NCBI GenBank assembly: GCA_015067785.1
Contig: SVLR01000002.1
Span: forward strand, 1-64,000
Length of the DNA stretch: 64,000 nt
Direction: 5' to 3'
Source: Oscillospiraceae bacterium
GTDB taxonomy: Bacteria; Bacillota; Clostridia; Oscillospirales; Oscillospiraceae
The notes beneath the pieces are model-generated. The model did not search any database and was not told the DNA's origin. It saw only the letters and a program-made list of their open reading frames with translations. Made by a program: the position numbers and the translations under genes. Positions 54,327-62,939 of the stretch are shown in pieces; the first letter of the stretch is position 1, and every line of letters starts with the position of its first letter.

Positions 54327-55367
54327 ATGCAGTTTTTCTCAAATGATTTAGGTATTGACTTAGGCACCTCCAATGTCCGGATCTACGTAGAGGGCGAAGG
54401 CATCAAGGTAAAAGAGCCCTCCGTTGTTGCTTTCAGTAAAACAACCGGCAAGATCTTGCAGGTGGGCTCTGCCGCCCGGAATATGCTGGGTAGAACACCC
54501 GGTAATATCGTTGCTATGTACCCGCTCAAGGGCGGTGTGATCTCCGACCACGAAATGACCGTGCGGATGCTGGAGGATCTGTTCCATAAGGTCTCTAAAT
54601 CTTCCATTTTCCGCCCCAAGCCCCGTGTTGTCATTACCGTACCAAGCGGCGTAACCGAGGTTGAGGAGCGCACCGTTATCAATGCAGCAATCGAGGCGGG
54701 CGCCCGCCGTGTTTATCTCATTGAGGAACCTTTAGCAGCCGCCTTAGGTGCCGGTCTTGACCTCAGCGGCAATACCGGACACCTGGTGATCGATATTGGC
54801 GGTGGTACCACCAATATTGCCGTACTTACGCAAAATGCCGTTGCAAGCTCCGCTTCTGTAGCGATCGGCGGCGACGACTTCGACGATGCCATCGCCCATT
54901 ATGTCCGTTCAAAGCATCAAACCGTCATTGGCAAATCTACTGCTGAGGAGATCAAAAATCAGATCGGCTCCGTCATTGGCCGTCCGGAGGTGCTGACGAT
55001 GAAGGTCCACGGCCGTGACGTCACGACCGGTGCGCCCAAGGATACCAACCTGAATTCCAACGAGCTGATCAGGCCCTTGACCCACCTTGCCAATATGATC
55101 GCTGATCAGGTGCTGTCTCTTCTTGACGAGACCTCACCTGAGCTTGTAGGCGACATTGCCGGCAACGGCATCGTGCTCACCGGCGGTGGCAGTCAACTCT
55201 GGGGTATGGATCAATTTTTGATGAATCGCACCAAGGTCCGCTGCTCCCTGGCAGATGATCCGGACACCTGTGCCGCCCGTGGTTGTGGTATGAGCCTTGC
55301 GTGGATCAATCATATGAACGAGGGCCCCATCAACATTGCCCGCAAGCGCCTCCTCAATATCCGATAA
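54327..55367 (+). CDS. mreB: MreB/Mbl-type cell-shape actin
   Basis: The actin-like ATPase forms membrane-associated filaments that guide peptidoglycan synthesis. The 346-residue protein has the phosphate-1 motif DLGIDLGTSN (residues 7-16), the connect-1 PSGVTEVEERTVINAA, phosphate-2 VIDIGGGTTNIAV near 155-167, and the adenosine motif IVLTGGGSQLWG near 284-295. AGGTGAT lies just upstream. No mreC or mreD follows, as is usual for Mbl/MreBH-like extra copies, so it may not be the main MreB. Confidence 0.92.
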   Translation: MQFFSNDLGIDLGTSNVRIYVEGEGIKVKEPSVVAFSKTTGKILQVGSAARNMLGRTPGNIVAMYPLKGGVISDHEMTVRMLEDLFHKVSKSSIFRPKPRVVITVPSGVTEVEERTVINAAIEAGARRVYLIEEPLAAALGAGLDLSGNTGHLVIDIGGGTTNIAVLTQNAVASSASVAIGGDDFDDAIAHYVRSKHQTVIGKSTAEEIKNQIGSVIGRPEVLTMKVHGRDVTTGAPKDTNLNSNELIRPLTHLANMIADQVLSLLDETSPELVGDIAGNGIVLTGGGSQLWGMDQFLMNRTKVRCSLADDPDTCAARGCGMSLAWINHMNEGPINIARKRLLNIR

Positions 55368-55374
55368 CAAAAAT

Positions 55375-55398
55375 GCCGAAGGGGTCTCCCCCTTCGGC
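55375..55398. terminator. Terminator between mreB and the Cys-rich gene
   Basis: GCCGAAGGGG facing CCCCTTCGGC, a 10-bp stem with a 4-base loop, lies between convergent genes. On the minus strand TTTTTG follows. Confidence 0.85.
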
Positions 55399-55405
55399 GC
55401 TTCGT

Positions 55406-56257
55406 TTACATATCCGCAGTTGTCGTATAGCAGCGGCTACAGCCGCCTTCGCTTTCGTATTCCTTCCCATCGCAAGGGTCACAGCCTTTCGGCGTAAACT
55501 GTCCTGCAGGGAATGGGATACGGCTGAACATCTCGCAGGGATCCTCGGCACAGCCCATCGCATCACAGCAGTTCTTGGTGGGCAACGAATAATCCAAAAA
55601 CGGCACAATGATTTGGGCATCCCGCTCCAGGCGGATAATGGAAAACTGCCCCAGAGAAACATACAGCCGTCTGCGCTCCCCTGCCAGCACCAGCTCGTCA
55701 TCAAATAGCTCCAGGACATTCGCAGGGATCTGCACAACTGTATTTTCCCGATTCCCGCAATCGCCCAGCTCCTTGACCCGGGAGCTGAGGATCATGGGAT
55801 CCAGCGCTTCCACGATGGCAGTGGGATAATGTTGATTCTGACACAGGGATGCGCCTCTGTCATCCGCACTGCTGAAGATCCGCGCGCTGCTCTCCTCGCC
55901 GCAGAGCACCGCCCGCTTGGAAAATACCGCAAGACCGTAGAGCGCTGCAGGGCGGCAGGTGCCGATGGTGGCATCCGCTAAGACCCGGTAATAAAATGTA
56001 ACATCCACACAGTAATGATTTCTGTCAAAGGCAACCGGCTCCACATCCACCGCTGCATACACAAGGTCAGCGCAGCGAACCTTCGCCCCGGCAGCGGTTT
56101 CTAAAATCGCCTGAGAGCTTCTTGTCAGGTACACACGCAAGGATTCGATGCAATCTTTATCCCGGCAGCTGTCCGTAATTTTCCGGGTGTGAATGGGCAG
56201 CGCGTTCTGCAGATCCTCCGGCCCGCAGCGCATACACCCCTGAATATACTCCGACAT
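55406..56257 (-). CDS. Conserved Cys-rich protein of unknown function
   Basis: The 283-residue soluble protein has no signal peptide. It contains about 17 Cys, clustered at the N-terminus (GCMRCG, CRDKDC) and C-terminus (NCCDAMGCAEDPC, CDPCDGKEYESEGGCSRC), around a beta-rich middle (about 55-230). GGAGG lies upstream of ATG 56257. Proteins with this pattern occur in other Clostridia, but I recognise no named domain. Spore coat proteins are often Cys-rich, which is one possibility. A metal-binding protein is another. It has no operon partner. Confidence 0.7.
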   Translation of the reverse strand: MSEYIQGCMRCGPEDLQNALPIHTRKITDSCRDKDCIESLRVYLTRSSQAILETAAGAKVRCADLVYAAVDVEPVAFDRNHYCVDVTFYYRVLADATIGTCRPAALYGLAVFSKRAVLCGEESSARIFSSADDRGASLCQNQHYPTAIVEALDPMILSSRVKELGDCGNRENTVVQIPANVLELFDDELVLAGERRRLYVSLGQFSIIRLERDAQIIVPFLDYSLPTKNCCDAMGCAEDPCEMFSRIPFPAGQFTPKGCDPCDGKEYESEGGCSRCYTTTADM

Positions 56258-56381
56258 GATATAACCTCCGAAATCATACTAAAATAAGCACACCGCTTAT
56301 AGGACATTTTATGCGCAGAACCCTACTGTGTGCAGAATGTTGATCTAAAAAAGCTTTTCCCAAAGGCAATGATATAAATAA

Positions 56382-56407
56382 CCGCACCGCGAAAATTCGC
56401 GGTGCGG
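56382..56407 (-). terminator. Terminator of the GLUG-type lipoprotein gene
   Basis: CCGCACCGCGAA facing TTCGCGGTGCGG, a 12-bp stem, is followed on the minus strand by TTATTTAT. It lies just beyond the gene's stop. Confidence 0.75.
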
Positions 56408-56421
56408 GTTGCTTATGAAAA

Positions 56422-58038
56422 TTATCGCAGTTCGGGGAGCTTGCCGTCTACAAGGAACCAAACCATTCTGTCAAAATACATCGTATTTTCCAGGAAATCA
56501 GCAGACAGCAGCTCGCTTTCAGCCTTTGCCGTGCCGATATCGTTGGTGGGAGTTACCTCCTCGATAGTCTCTGCTTCCTCTACGATCATCTTCTTTGTGA
56601 TGGTCATGGTGTCCAAGTAACAGCAATCCTTTTCCGTGCCGGTGGACAGACCCACAAACTTACCAACATTTTCCGCAGTACCGCTGATGGAAATGCTGCC
56701 GGTGGAGAAGCACTTGTGAATAACATATTCCTTATCTGCCAGCTTCTCATTGTAACCAGCAAAGCCACCGATGGCCTTAATTGTTGCGGTATTATCCGTA
56801 ATATCGCAGGTGCTGTAGCAATTATAGAGCTTACCGCTGGTATGACCCACAAAGCCACCAATGCAAGTATCTTTGTTCGATGCAGTATTATCGATTGTAA
56901 TCATACCTTGAGCAAAGCAGTTAAGCACATCACTTGCGCTCTCGCCCATAGCGCCTCCTAACCATACTCTCGTTGTTTTACCCTCAATACTCAAAGTTAT
57001 ATCACAAATACTACCGCTTGCCTTCACACTACCATAGTTGCTACCAACAATACCGCCAACAAAATCATTACTTCTGGCATTTGAATTCGTTTTTCCACTA
57101 AAATTTAACTTTCCGGTATTACTGCAGTTGCTAATCAATGCGTCAGCTTCATTTTTACCAACAATACCACCAATATAAATACTCGCGGTGCATGCATCCC
57201 AGCTATAACTGCTATAGGCATTCGTTGTAGCTTGAACATCAATTATTGCTATATTTTTACAATTCACAACATTGCCGTAATTTTGTCCAGCTAAACCGCC
57301 AACTGCCAACACGCGACCACCAGTACTCTTGCTAGAAATATTTATTTCGCTATTGAGAATCACACAGTTCTCAACATTGCCATAATTAACGCCACAAACG
57401 ACACCATAGTATTGATGTCCGCCGTTTTTCACAATATCGAAGGTAAAATCGCCAAAAGAGAGGTTTTTCACCGTGCCTCTGTTAGTGCGGATTAGGGCAA
57501 CATTCACCGCACTTTCGCTCATCGTGTAGTTATAGATCTTATAACCATTGCCCTCCAGCTCGCCGGTAAATTCGTCGATGGGAACAAGGGTTTCACCCTT
57601 ACAGTTAATATTGCAGGCAAGAAGATACTTGGCAGCAGGATCGTCCTTGATTGCTATCAGCTGTTCCACATTAGAGATAACGATGTATTCGCCTAAAGCA
57701 GTCTCATAGAACTTTGCGTACAGCGTAACATCGTCGTCCAGCGGGTAATCAAAGAAGTAGCGGTCAGTTAGCTCTGCGTCCAGATACCAACCGGCAAATA
57801 CGCAGCCTTCTTTCGTAGGGATGGGCATAACAGCAGTCTCTCCGTCCGGAACGGTAACGGAAGATACGACACCCTCCACATTCTGCCCGCCGTTTAATTC
57901 AAAGTTGATGGTATACTCCGCAGGAGGCTCTGTGGGTGGTTCTGTGGGTGGCTCTGTAGGATCGCTGCCGCCAAAGCTACAGGCGCAGAGGGACAAAACG
58001 ATCATAAGGGTAAGTAGTATTGCGGTTAGTTTTTTCAT
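56422..58038 (-). CDS. Surface lipoprotein with InlB B-repeat-like and GLUG-type repeats
   Basis: The 538-residue extracellular protein has a lipoprotein signal (1-20) ending in LCAC. A short TEPP repeat linker follows (about 26-37), then a Flg_new/InlB B-repeat-like domain (about 40-110: FELNGGQN, FAGWYLDAEL, VTLYAKF). Residues 120-500 hold repeated GLUG-like units such as VGGLAGQNYGNVVNC and GGIVGSNYGSV, typical of adhesins or surface enzymes. The start at 58038 is set by GGAGGAG. The N-terminal design matches the LRR lipoprotein at 17-21 kb. The central part (about 57000-57450) is visibly richer in A/T than its flanks. A long structured leader precedes the gene. Confidence 0.82.
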   Translation of the reverse strand: MKKLTAILLTLMIVLSLCACSFGGSDPTEPPTEPPTEPPAEYTINFELNGGQNVEGVVSSVTVPDGETAVMPIPTKEGCVFAGWYLDAELTDRYFFDYPLDDDVTLYAKFYETALGEYIVISNVEQLIAIKDDPAAKYLLACNINCKGETLVPIDEFTGELEGNGYKIYNYTMSESAVNVALIRTNRGTVKNLSFGDFTFDIVKNGGHQYYGVVCGVNYGNVENCVILNSEINISSKSTGGRVLAVGGLAGQNYGNVVNCKNIAIIDVQATTNAYSSYSWDACTASIYIGGIVGKNEADALISNCSNTGKLNFSGKTNSNARSNDFVGGIVGSNYGSVKASGSICDITLSIEGKTTRVWLGGAMGESASDVLNCFAQGMITIDNTASNKDTCIGGFVGHTSGKLYNCYSTCDITDNTATIKAIGGFAGYNEKLADKEYVIHKCFSTGSISISGTAENVGKFVGLSTGTEKDCCYLDTMTITKKMIVEEAETIEEVTPTNDIGTAKAESELLSADFLENTMYFDRMVWFLVDGKLPELR

Positions 58039-58049
58039 TTCTTTCTCCT

Positions 58050-58278
58050 CCATAAAATAAAAAGTGCGACCACCGAAGCAGTCGCACAAAAAACGCAAAC
58101 TCCGATAGTCGCCAAACTAACCGAATGTGAAAATGGGCATAGCCATACCTACATTACCGCTGGAATTTGCGTTTTTATCAAATCCTTACGGTAAATGGTA
58201 TGCAGAAATAAGCGTATTATCCCTAAAAGAAAATACACCCACTTTCACATCTATTCAGTTAGTTTGGCTTTATCATCA
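58050..58278 (-). ncRNA. Long structured leader of the GLUG lipoprotein gene (candidate regulatory RNA)
   Basis: A promoter at 58278-58306 would start a leader of about 230 bases. Its ends pair over about 28 bases (58113-58140 with 58238-58269, outer arm GCCAAACTAAC). Inside, CATACC-ATTACCG pairs with CGGTAA-GGTATG, and GGATTTG pairs with CAAATTCC at the tip. The tip strand AAAACGCAAATTCC (58175-58162) can instead pair over 14 positions with GGAGTTTGCGTTTT (58103-58090), just before a terminator hairpin (GTGCGAC/GTCGCAC, 58064-58087, then TTTTTATTTT). Competing pairings next to a terminator suggest an attenuator or riboswitch. No known class recognised. Confidence 0.55.
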
Positions 58279-58306
58279 TAGCACACCGAAAATCAAATTG
58301 CAAGTA
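58278..58306 (-). promoter_or_regulatory. Promoter of the GLUG lipoprotein leader
   Basis: On the minus strand TTGCAA is followed after 17 bases by TATGAT, with TGC immediately before the -10. It lies at about 58278-58306, just outside the outer arm of the leader structure. Confidence 0.65.
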
Positions 58307-58345
58307 TCTGCAAGAAAAACATTTGTCGCATTTCGCCCGTCCTCT

Positions 58346-58415
58346 GTAGGGAATGCATTTATGCATTCCGCCATTCACATCGAACCCTCGCGGAACGGAT
58401 AAATCCGTTCCCTAC
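58346..58415 (-). repeat. Double-palindrome dispersed repeat
   Basis: The segment is GTAGGGAATGCA/TGCATTCC followed by a variable middle and GGAACGGAT/ATCCGTTCCCTAC. It is the reverse complement of the copy at 16801-16854 except for the middle (22 versus 6 bases). Identical arms with different spacers suggest a mobile or recombining palindromic unit. Confidence 0.8.
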
Positions 58416-58434
58416 ACTTTGGAGGGATAAAAAC

Positions 58435-58458
58435 TGCACCGTGGATGTCCACGGTGCA
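58435..58458 (-). terminator. Terminator of the prpC-prkC-rsgA operon
   Basis: TGCACCGTGGA facing TCCACGGTGCA, an 11-bp stem with a 2-base centre, is followed on the minus strand by GTTTTTATC, just after the rsgA stop. Confidence 0.85.
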
Positions 58459-58462
58459 AATT

Positions 58463-59347
58463 TTATAATTCCCAAGTCTTAATTTGGCTGGACTTTTCGT
58501 AAAGGCGGAGATAGCTGTCGTGTCTTGTCGTCTCGATTTCCCCGTTTGCCAGCGCCTGCAAGACCGCGCAGCCCGGCTCTTTCCTGTGGGAGCAATCGTG
58601 GAACTGGCATTTTCCGATATAGGGAGCAAAATCCGGAAAGGCGTACTGCAAATTTTCCTTCAGGATCACATCCATCTGCTCCGTGTCAAAGGAGGCAAAG
58701 CCGGGGGTATCCGCAACGAAGGTATCCTCCCCAATGCAGAAAAGCTCCACGTGCCGGGTAGTATGTCTGCCACGACCCAGCTTTTCGGAGACCTCACCGG
58801 TCGCAAGCTGCAGCTCCGGGCAAAGGGCATTAAGCACGCTGCTCTTGCCCACACCGGTATTGCCGGTAAAGGCCATCAGCTTCCCTTGCAAAAGTGCCCG
58901 CAGCTCTTTCATCCCCTCCCCAGTCTCAGCGCTGGTGCACAGCACCGGGAAACCGGCATTGCGATAGATCCGTACAAGATCCACCGCCGGGTCAAGATCG
59001 CACTTATTCACACAGATATACACCGGCACATCCTGATCACCGGCAATGGCTGTGACCCGATCAATGAGAAACGGCTCTGTCACCGGGTTTACATTGGCGG
59101 CGAAGATCACAAGACCGTCCACATTCGACACCGCAGGCCGTACAAAGCGGTTTTTCCGGGGCAGGATCTTTTCCACCATTCCCTTACCGCCCTCTACGGA
59201 AATTTCCACCATATCCCCTGTAAGAGGCATCTGCGCACCCTTACGAAGGCTGCCCCTTGCCCGGCAGGTAACTCTGCCGCTGTCGGTCATCACATCGTAA
59301 AAGCCGCTGAGAGAACGGACGATCCGTCCGGTTTTCATTTCTGCCAT
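58463..59347 (-). CDS. rsgA: Ribosome small-subunit-dependent GTPase A
   Basis: The GTPase assists late 30S ribosome maturation. The 294-residue protein has an N-terminal OB fold (about 1-70) and the circularly permuted GTPase order: NKCD near 119, then the P-loop GNTGVGKSS near 165, then DTPGF near 218. A C-terminal zinc domain carries C-x4-C-H-type ligands (CQFHDCSHRKEPGC near 249-262). It follows prkC by 3 bases, the conserved prpC-prkC-rsgA order of Firmicutes. Confidence 0.95.
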   Translation of the reverse strand: MAEMKTGRIVRSLSGFYDVMTDSGRVTCRARGSLRKGAQMPLTGDMVEISVEGGKGMVEKILPRKNRFVRPAVSNVDGLVIFAANVNPVTEPFLIDRVTAIAGDQDVPVYICVNKCDLDPAVDLVRIYRNAGFPVLCTSAETGEGMKELRALLQGKLMAFTGNTGVGKSSVLNALCPELQLATGEVSEKLGRGRHTTRHVELFCIGEDTFVADTPGFASFDTEQMDVILKENLQYAFPDFAPYIGKCQFHDCSHRKEPGCAVLQALANGEIETTRHDSYLRLYEKSSQIKTWEL

Positions 59348-59350
59348 AGC

Positions 59351-61138
59351 TTAACCGTTCCCCTGTGGCTGGGTCTCGCCCTCAGGCTCCATAGGCGGTT
59401 CTGTCTCGGGTGCTACGCCTGCGACCCTAAGCGTAATAACCTTGGAAATATCCCAGTTCATTCCCTTGCTTACAGATTGACTTAGCACCTGACCCTCTGG
59501 CTTTGTGCTTTCGGGGTCATACTCCACTGCGATATTTTCGAATTTATTTGCCTTCAAAAGAGTAAGCGCTATATCCACTTGCTTGCCAACAACACCGGGA
59601 ACCGGCTGCATTTCGACCGTCTTTGCCTTCGCTACATAAAGAACGATCTCCTGTCCGTCCAGCAGCTCGGCACCTTTCTCAGGTACCGTTCTGATGACCT
59701 TACCTGCCTTGACGGTTTCGTCGATCACCTCTTCGATCTTGATGGTAAGGCGGATACCGATCTGACTGAGGATCTGTTGGGCTTCGGCTTGATACTTACC
59801 GGCAACATCTCGCATATAGTAATGCTTGGGCGCACTGCCCTTGCTGACAGTTACATAAATGGTCGTTCCCTTGGGGACAGAAGATTTCGCAGCCACATCC
59901 TGAGAAACGATCATACCTGGCTCATAGAAATCATCGTATACCTCTTCCTGCAGCGCAATGGCAAGCCCCGGATAAGAGGGCAGGCTTGAAAACTGTCTGC
60001 CTACAAAATCGGGTACGGTCACCATTTTCTTACCGCCGGTAAATGGGTTGCCGTTCATAAACAGGAGCATAATAACGCAGGCGATCACAATTGCCGCAAC
60101 GCAGGTAATGATCGCGATCTTCTCCAGCTTCGATGCCTTTCTCCCGTTTGTATCTCCGCTGCGCTGCTTACGGCGATCCTCAGGCAGCTCAGCAGGCTTC
60201 TTTCTCATATTCTCGTCCCCATCCTCATCGGTGGATTTGTCTATGCGCTTGCGATCCCCAGGGCTCTTTCTCCACTTCCCAATAGAAACCATCGGGTACG
60301 GAAATATCATTGTCGGATCACTCAGGAACTGGTCGATCGCCTGCTGCAACTCCACGGCGGTACTGTAGCGATCCTCAAGATTTTGCGCCATGGCTTTCAT
60401 AATGATCTGCTCCAGACCGGTTGGGATCTTGGGATTCAGCGCGGTAGGCAGCACCGGTGTGCTGTTGATATGCTGCAGGGCAACATTTACGGGAGAAGAT
60501 CCTTCATAAGGCTGCTTGCCGGTTGCCATCTCATACATTACAACGCCCAAAGAATAGATATCTGACCGGGCATCCACATGCTCACCCTTGGCCTGCTCAG
60601 GGGAAATGTAGTGAACGGAACCAAGGGCTTCCTTTTTAAGGGTATTGCCCTTTGCAATACCGCGCGCAATTCCAAAATCAGCAACCTTTACCGAGCCGTT
60701 GCGAAGCACCATAATATTATGGGGCTTAATATCCCGGTGGACAATTCCCCTGCTGTGAGCATGCTCCAATGCCTTTGCGATTTGATTGGCAAAATGGAGC
60801 GTCTCCTTCCAGTTAAGAGCACCCTTCTTTTCAATATACTGCTTGAGCGTGATCCCTTCGATCAGCTCCATCACAATATAATCCACCGTATCTGTGCTTG
60901 AAACATCATATACGGAAACGATATTGGGATGGCTCAGCATCGCAACCGCCTGACCCTCCGCGTGGAAGCGGCCACGGAAGTCAGCATCCTCTAAAAAGTC
61001 GTCCTTTAATACCTTAATAGCGACCATTCGGTTAAGCTTATGGCATTTTGCCTTATATACAACAGCCATACCGCCAACACCAAGAATGTCAATTATTTCA
61101 TAGCGATTTTCCAAAAGACGGCCGATGTATTTATCCAT
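59351..61138 (-). CDS. prkC: PASTA-domain Ser/Thr protein kinase
   Basis: The membrane kinase senses peptidoglycan fragments and controls growth, wall synthesis and spore germination. The 595-residue protein has an N-terminal kinase domain with the glycine loop GVGGMAVVYKA (20-30), the catalytic HRDIKPHN near 135-142 and the DFG motif near 154. A Lys/Arg-rich juxtamembrane segment stands at 300-345, one transmembrane helix at about 346-368, and three PASTA domains at about 375-575. The C-terminal tail is Pro/Glu-rich. AAAGGAG precedes ATG. It follows prpC. Confidence 0.95.
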   Translation of the reverse strand: MDKYIGRLLENRYEIIDILGVGGMAVVYKAKCHKLNRMVAIKVLKDDFLEDADFRGRFHAEGQAVAMLSHPNIVSVYDVSSTDTVDYIVMELIEGITLKQYIEKKGALNWKETLHFANQIAKALEHAHSRGIVHRDIKPHNIMVLRNGSVKVADFGIARGIAKGNTLKKEALGSVHYISPEQAKGEHVDARSDIYSLGVVMYEMATGKQPYEGSSPVNVALQHINSTPVLPTALNPKIPTGLEQIIMKAMAQNLEDRYSTAVELQQAIDQFLSDPTMIFPYPMVSIGKWRKSPGDRKRIDKSTDEDGDENMRKKPAELPEDRRKQRSGDTNGRKASKLEKIAIITCVAAIVIACVIMLLFMNGNPFTGGKKMVTVPDFVGRQFSSLPSYPGLAIALQEEVYDDFYEPGMIVSQDVAAKSSVPKGTTIYVTVSKGSAPKHYYMRDVAGKYQAEAQQILSQIGIRLTIKIEEVIDETVKAGKVIRTVPEKGAELLDGQEIVLYVAKAKTVEMQPVPGVVGKQVDIALTLLKANKFENIAVEYDPESTKPEGQVLSQSVSKGMNWDISKVITLRVAGVAPETEPPMEPEGETQPQGNG

Positions 61139-61157
61139 AACTTTATCTCCTTTCGCC

Positions 61158-61886
61158 TCAGAGCATAATGAGTGCGCAGGTTACATTATCCGGGGCGCCA
61201 CGGTGACGTGCGATCTCGATCAGTCGTGCGCAGCAGGTATCCGGTGTACCACCATGGAGCACCTCAAACAGGATCTCCTGATCGCTGACCACATTGGTAA
61301 GGCCGTCGCTGCACAAAAGCAGGTACTCACCCTTTTGCAGCTGGGCAATGAAGCCGTCGCAGGTCACCGTTTCCTCCGTACCGATGGCGCGGGTTATGTA
61401 GTTCTTGCCCGGATAGCGCTTAGCGCGATCCGCAGAAAGCTCCCCTCGCTGGATCATCATCTGCACAACCGAGTGATCAACTGTGATCTGGTGGATTCCC
61501 TCAGCGCTGATGCTGTAGGCTCTGCTGTCACCAACATTCACGATATTAACTGCTTTGCCCCGAACGAGCGCAGCCACCAGCGTTGTACCCATCCCGGTAT
61601 ACTCCTCGGATACCTTAGACTGCTGATAGACAGTATCATTGGCAAGGTTGACCGCCCCAAACAGCAGCTGTTCTACCGTGTTCTTTCTTCTGCCCTTCCA
61701 TATGCGCTTCATCTCCTGCGTAAAGGTATCTGCAGCCAAAGAGCTGGCAACATTGCCGGATCTTGCGCCACCCATACCGTCACACACGACACAAAGAAGG
61801 GTATTTTTATTCAGTTGTTCAATATGGAGTGCATCCTCATTTTGCTTCCGGACACACCCTAAATCACTCAGTCCCCAAAAACGCAT
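61158..61886 (-). CDS. prpC: PP2C-type Ser/Thr phosphatase
   Basis: The manganese/magnesium-dependent phosphatase reverses PrkC phosphorylation. The 242-residue protein has the PP2C motifs DLGCVRKQNEDAL (8-20), CDGMGG near 35-40, GTTLVAAL near 97, VGDSRAYSI near 115 and LLLCSDGLTNVV near 186. AAAGGAG precedes ATG 61886. It is followed by prkC and rsgA and preceded by rlmN, so the five genes from rsmB to rsgA form one closely spaced run. Confidence 0.95.
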   Translation of the reverse strand: MRFWGLSDLGCVRKQNEDALHIEQLNKNTLLCVVCDGMGGARSGNVASSLAADTFTQEMKRIWKGRRKNTVEQLLFGAVNLANDTVYQQSKVSEEYTGMGTTLVAALVRGKAVNIVNVGDSRAYSISAEGIHQITVDHSVVQMMIQRGELSADRAKRYPGKNYITRAIGTEETVTCDGFIAQLQKGEYLLLCSDGLTNVVSDQEILFEVLHGGTPDTCCARLIEIARHRGAPDNVTCALIML

Positions 61887-61901
61887 TACTTGTGGCTCCT
61901 T

Positions 61902-62939
61902 TCAGGACTCATTCTGTTTTTCTTTTGTATATTTTCTACGGAGCTGACCGCAGGAAGCATCAATATCACTTCCCAAGGTGCGCCTGACTGTTGCCGGCAC
62001 ACCGCCATCTTCCAATATTTTTTGAAATTTCATAACCGCGCTGCGGCTGCTTGGCTTCAGCGGACTTTCCTCCACCCGATTGAGTGGGATCAAGTTCATA
62101 TGGGCGGGCAAGCCCTTTAGCTTTTTCAGCAACAGTCTTGCACACTCCTCGGTATCGTTTACACCGTCGATCATCGCATACTCAAAGGAGATCCGACGGT
62201 TTGTCTGCCCATAGTACCGTCGGCATGCCTCCAAGAGAGCATCCGTTGGATATGCTCTATTTACCGGCATGATCTTGTCGCGGATCTCATCAGAGGGTGC
62301 GTGGAGAGAAACGGACAGCGTAATCTGTAGCTTCTCCTTCGCCAACTCGTCGATTTTCGGCACCAAGCCGCAGGTAGAAAGGCTGATATGCCGCATAGAA
62401 ATATTCATCCCCTCCGGGCTGTTGACAAGCGACAAAAAACGCAGCACATTTTGCATATTATCCAGCGGCTCGCCAATACCCATCAAAACGATATGGGATA
62501 TAGGAAGCCCGGATTCTACCTGCGTAAAGAGCACCTCATCCAGCATTTCGAAAGGCTCCAACCGCCGTACCAAGCCACCAAGGGTTGACGCACAGAACAC
62601 ACAGCCCATCAGACAGCCGACCTCTGTGGAAATACATACGGTATTGCCGTAATGATAGCGCATCAAAACAGTTTCAATACAGTTTCCGTCGGATAGCTGC
62701 CACAGATACTTAATGGTACCGTCCTTTTGAGACTCTTGCTTACGCATAACGCGAGGTGTCATAATGGGATATTTTTCCGCCAGGACAGAGCGCAGCTCCT
62801 TGGGGATATTTTGCATTTCGTCATAGGAGCGTACACCCCTATGAAGCCAAGTATATACTTGCTTGGCACGAAAGGCCGGCTGTCCCATTTCTTTCATTGC
62901 GTCGGTCAGCTCCGTCAAGGTCATTGATTTTATGTTCAT
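61902..62939 (-). CDS. rlmN: Dual-specificity 23S rRNA / tRNA adenine-C2 methyltransferase RlmN
   Basis: The radical-SAM enzyme methylates A2503 of 23S rRNA and A37 of some tRNAs. The 345-residue protein has the CxxxCxxC cluster motif within STEVGCLMGCVFCAS (near 99-113), the GMGEPLDN-type SAM segment IGEPLDN near 155, and the C-terminal catalytic Cys in RRTLGSDIDASCGQL near 333. The start at 62939 is set by GGAG 6 bases upstream, and it overlaps the rsmB stop by one base (TAATG). Confidence 0.95.
   Translation of the reverse strand: MNIKSMTLTELTDAMKEMGQPAFRAKQVYTWLHRGVRSYDEMQNIPKELRSVLAEKYPIMTPRVMRKQESQKDGTIKYLWQLSDGNCIETVLMRYHYGNTVCISTEVGCLMGCVFCASTLGGLVRRLEPFEMLDEVLFTQVESGLPISHIVLMGIGEPLDNMQNVLRFLSLVNSPEGMNISMRHISLSTCGLVPKIDELAKEKLQITLSVSLHAPSDEIRDKIMPVNRAYPTDALLEACRRYYGQTNRRISFEYAMIDGVNDTEECARLLLKKLKGLPAHMNLIPLNRVEESPLKPSSRSAVMKFQKILEDGGVPATVRRTLGSDIDASCGQLRRKYTKEKQNES

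Noticed and set aside
58113-58270. A c-di-GMP (GEMM) riboswitch in the GLUG lipoprotein leader
   Set aside because: An ACGCAAA string is present, but the conserved GEMM core and its paired helices cannot be laid out; the sequence pairs as one long hairpin instead.
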